Shown: one piece after another, positions 6,213 to 7,799 of the stretch
How positions within the stretch are numbered: position 1 is the first letter of the stretch
Layout: every line of letters begins with the position of its first letter
Origin: DATAYF01 sp036272735
GTDB lineage: Bacteria; Chloroflexota; Ktedonobacteria; Ktedonobacterales; Ktedonobacteraceae
Length of the DNA: 7,799 bases
Assembly: GCA_036272735.1 (NCBI GenBank)
Contig: DATAYF010000448.1
Location: 1 to 7,799 of the forward strand
Direction: 5' to 3'
Notes under the pieces: generated by a model
Told to the model about the DNA's origin: nothing
Databases searched by the model: none
Seen by the model: the letters and a program-made list of their open reading frames with translations, nothing else
Position numbers and translations under genes: made by a program

Positions 6213-6224
6213 GGGAAAGGGACA
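6207..6224 (+). repeat. Small inverted repeat in the permease leader
   Basis: TGTCCC (6207-6212) and GGGACA (6219-6224) form a perfect 6-bp stem with a GGGAAA loop. Its left arm is part of the second TATGTCCC copy. A further 5-bp stem, GAGGA (6235-6239) with TCCTC (6246-6250), follows before the ribosome binding site. These could be protein-binding half sites or leader RNA structure. No clear -35/-10 pair is visible for the permease gene, which would fit an activator-dependent promoter. Confidence 0.4.
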
Positions 6225-6258
6225 CCGAAATTTTGAGGAAGATTGTCCTCTTGATAAT

Positions 6259-6264
6259 AAGGAG
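6259..6264 (+). promoter_or_regulatory. Ribosome binding site of the permease gene
   Basis: AAGGAG lies 8 nt before the ATG at 6273. It decides the start against the in-frame GTG at 6264, which overlaps this site. Confidence 0.75.
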
Positions 6265-6272
6265 TGTTTTTT

Positions 6273-7217
6273 ATGACGACCACTGCGCTGACCGGAACCG
6301 GTCAGCAAGCCCGACCTATCGATAACAGCCCGCGCCTGTTTCTGCGCGTCATCGTCTGGGAGTTGCGCCGTTTTAGTGCCAGCCCCCTCCTCTGGTTTCA
6401 GGCTCTTGGCCTCTTCTGTCTTTTGCTCTTCCTGGCGTGGGCCTCACGCGCGCCCAGCAGCTTTTCTTTTGATGCGCACGGATTGATCAGCGGCTTTGTG
6501 GCTGGAACCAGCCCATGGGGACTGCTAACGAACATCCCTCTCGCGCTGGTGTTGCTGGGACTGCTCCTGCCTTTTATCGCAACCGATGGCGTGACGCGGG
6601 ATCTCTCCCGGCGTACCCATGAATTGCTCATGACGACCGCGCTACCAACCCAGGCCTATGTCTGGGGACGCTTTCTCACCGGTCTGCTGCTGAGTCTGGG
6701 GCTGGCGGTGCTTACCCTGGTTGCGTTCCTGGGAATGGGCTGGCTACTGCATCAGACCATCGCCGATTATCCAGCCCCAGAGATCGGTGCCGTACTGCTT
6801 CTCTGGGTTGGTATGGTTGTGCCTGCGACGATCCTGCTCAGTAGTCTGGGCTTCGCTTTTGGCACCCTGCTCCCGCGTCTCTCTATGCTGGTCAAGGTCG
6901 TGCTGCTGCTGGGATGGATCATGGGAGCGGTGATCCTCCCCATCGGGCTTCATGGCACCACTCCCCCGGCTCTGTACGTTAATTGGGACCCGACCAGCGC
7001 GGTGACCTCGATCGGTCTCCTTTCTTCATATACGATCGTTCCCAGCGTTTCGGTCACGAGCGAGGTGCAGCTTCAGCAGATCCTCCTCGCCGTTGAGAAC
7101 AGGATGCCTGATCTTGCGGGCTGGTTCGCGCCGCATCTGCTGCTTGCCGGGCTCAGCCTGGTGCTGGTGCTGGTCGCGGCGCTTACGTTCAAGCGATCCC
7201 GCGAGGTACTCAACTAG
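6273..7217 (+). CDS. ABC-2-type transporter permease
   Basis: The 314-residue protein has about six hydrophobic segments: roughly 38-58, 84-104, 131-158, 170-197, 206-226 and 285-305. The cytoplasmic N-terminus contains the amphipathic stretch FLRVIVWELRRFSASPLLW that is typical before the first segment of ABC-2 permeases. Between segments 2 and 3 lies ATDGVTRDLSRRTHELLMTT, the loop where this family touches its ATPase; DG, D and R in that order, followed by ELL, are common there. A 50-60-residue hydrophilic loop (about 227-284), probably external, precedes the last segment. The gene is followed after 57 bp by the ATPase gene on the same strand, so both likely form one exporter. The substrate is unknown. 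It is divergent from the two-component operon, which probably controls it. Confidence 0.88.
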   Translation: MTTTALTGTGQQARPIDNSPRLFLRVIVWELRRFSASPLLWFQALGLFCLLLFLAWASRAPSSFSFDAHGLISGFVAGTSPWGLLTNIPLALVLLGLLLPFIATDGVTRDLSRRTHELLMTTALPTQAYVWGRFLTGLLLSLGLAVLTLVAFLGMGWLLHQTIADYPAPEIGAVLLLWVGMVVPATILLSSLGFAFGTLLPRLSMLVKVVLLLGWIMGAVILPIGLHGTTPPALYVNWDPTSAVTSIGLLSSYTIVPSVSVTSEVQLQQILLAVENRMPDLAGWFAPHLLLAGLSLVLVLVAALTFKRSREVLN

Positions 7218-7274
7218 GATATCTGCGGCTTCCTTTCAGCGAGGGAGCGCGCTCAGAAGAAAGAGAGAACACTT

Positions 7275-7799
7275 ATGGAATTAACGATTGACCGCCTGCG
7301 CAAGCGCTATGGGCAGCATTGGGCGTTGCGCGAGCTATCGTTGCACTGTGAGCCAGGCATGCTGGGGCTGGTAGGTCCCAACGGCGCGGGTAAGACCAGC
7401 CTGATGAGAATAATCGCAACCTTGCTGGAGCCGACGGAGGGAAGTATTCGCTGGAACGGGCAGGACACTCGTACCCATGGCCAGGAGTTGCGAAGGGTGC
7501 TGGGCTATCTGCCCCAGGACTTCGGGGTCTATCCCGAGTTCACCGGCCGCCAGTTCCTGCGCTACTTGGCCGCCATGAAAGGGTTGCCCGATATGCTGAT
7601 CAAGCGGCGCGTCGATGAGATGCTGGAGATAGTGAATCTGGAACGGGAGGCAGATCGAAAGCTGCCCACCTATTCTGGCGGCATGAAGCAGCGCATCGGC
7701 ATCGCCCAGGCCCTGCTCAATGATCCCGAATTGCTGATTGTCGATGAGCCAACCGCCGGACTTGATCCCGCCGAGCGTGTGCGCTTTCGCACGCTGCTC
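7275..7799 (+). CDS. ABC transporter ATP-binding protein (3' end beyond window)
   Basis: From the ATG at 7275, 175 codons run open to the right edge. Motifs in order are the A-loop Tyr12 in KRYG, Walker A GPNGAGKT (34-41), the Q-loop Gln81 in LPQDFG, the signature YSGGMKQR (133-140), Walker B LLIVDEP with Glu158, and the D-loop AGLDP (161-165). The switch His and the C-terminal part lie outside. This is a standard cytoplasmic ATPase for an ABC-2 exporter, which powers transport through the permease encoded 57 bp upstream. The ribosome binding site is weak (AGAAAGAGAG, about 7 nt or more before the ATG). The gap also holds a 10-bp palindrome, GAGCGCGCTC, at 7245-7254. There are no frameshifts or missing motifs in the visible part. 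Confidence 0.95.
   Translation, partial: MELTIDRLRKRYGQHWALRELSLHCEPGMLGLVGPNGAGKTSLMRIIATLLEPTEGSIRWNGQDTRTHGQELRRVLGYLPQDFGVYPEFTGRQFLRYLAAMKGLPDMLIKRRVDEMLEIVNLEREADRKLPTYSGGMKQRIGIAQALLNDPELLIVDEPTAGLDPAERVRFRTLL

Overview
The window looks like a piece of a large, mobile-element-rich bacterial chromosome. The protein style fits Chloroflexota of the class Ktedonobacteria: the TnpB N-terminus, the membrane-anchored C39-like protease, the lipoprotein L,D-transpeptidase, and the ABC-2/two-component module. That assignment rests on protein resemblance alone and no marker gene is present, so treat it as probable rather than proven.

Left part (1-3665): two cell-envelope genes lie among mobile-element debris. 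At the extreme left, on the minus strand, is the N-terminus of a TnpB-like (IS200/IS605) protein. A bulged hairpin upstream of it looks like the element's left end. Next, on the plus strand, comes the C-terminal remnant of a DUF72/YecE-like gene. A membrane-anchored C39-like cysteine protease (775-1689, plus) and a lipoprotein YkuD L,D-transpeptidase (3065-1947, minus) are convergent. The gap between them holds a 132-bp MITE-like repeat with 23-bp imperfect inverted ends and a strong 17-bp-stem intrinsic terminator. Upstream of the transpeptidase is an AT-rich stretch, then the C-terminal fragment of a transposase (3312-3665) on the plus strand.

Right part (3893-7799): this is a compact signalling and transport module. 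An OmpR/PhoB-type response regulator (6102-5410) and its sensor histidine kinase (5413-3893) form a minus-strand operon with an ATGA overlap. Divergently, on the plus strand, an ABC-2-type permease (6273-7217) is followed by an ABC ATPase (from 7275), which runs off the right edge with all its N-terminal motifs intact. The likely logic is that the kinase senses an envelope or extracellular cue and the regulator controls the adjacent exporter, itself, or both; this is inferred from layout only.

The most eye-catching non-coding signal is in the 170-bp divergent intergenic region: a perfect 25-bp inverted repeat with a 5-nt loop (6138-6192), with A-run/T-run symmetry like a bidirectional terminator. 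It starts only 35 nt upstream of the regulator's start codon. A TATGTCCC direct repeat and a second small hairpin lie nearby.
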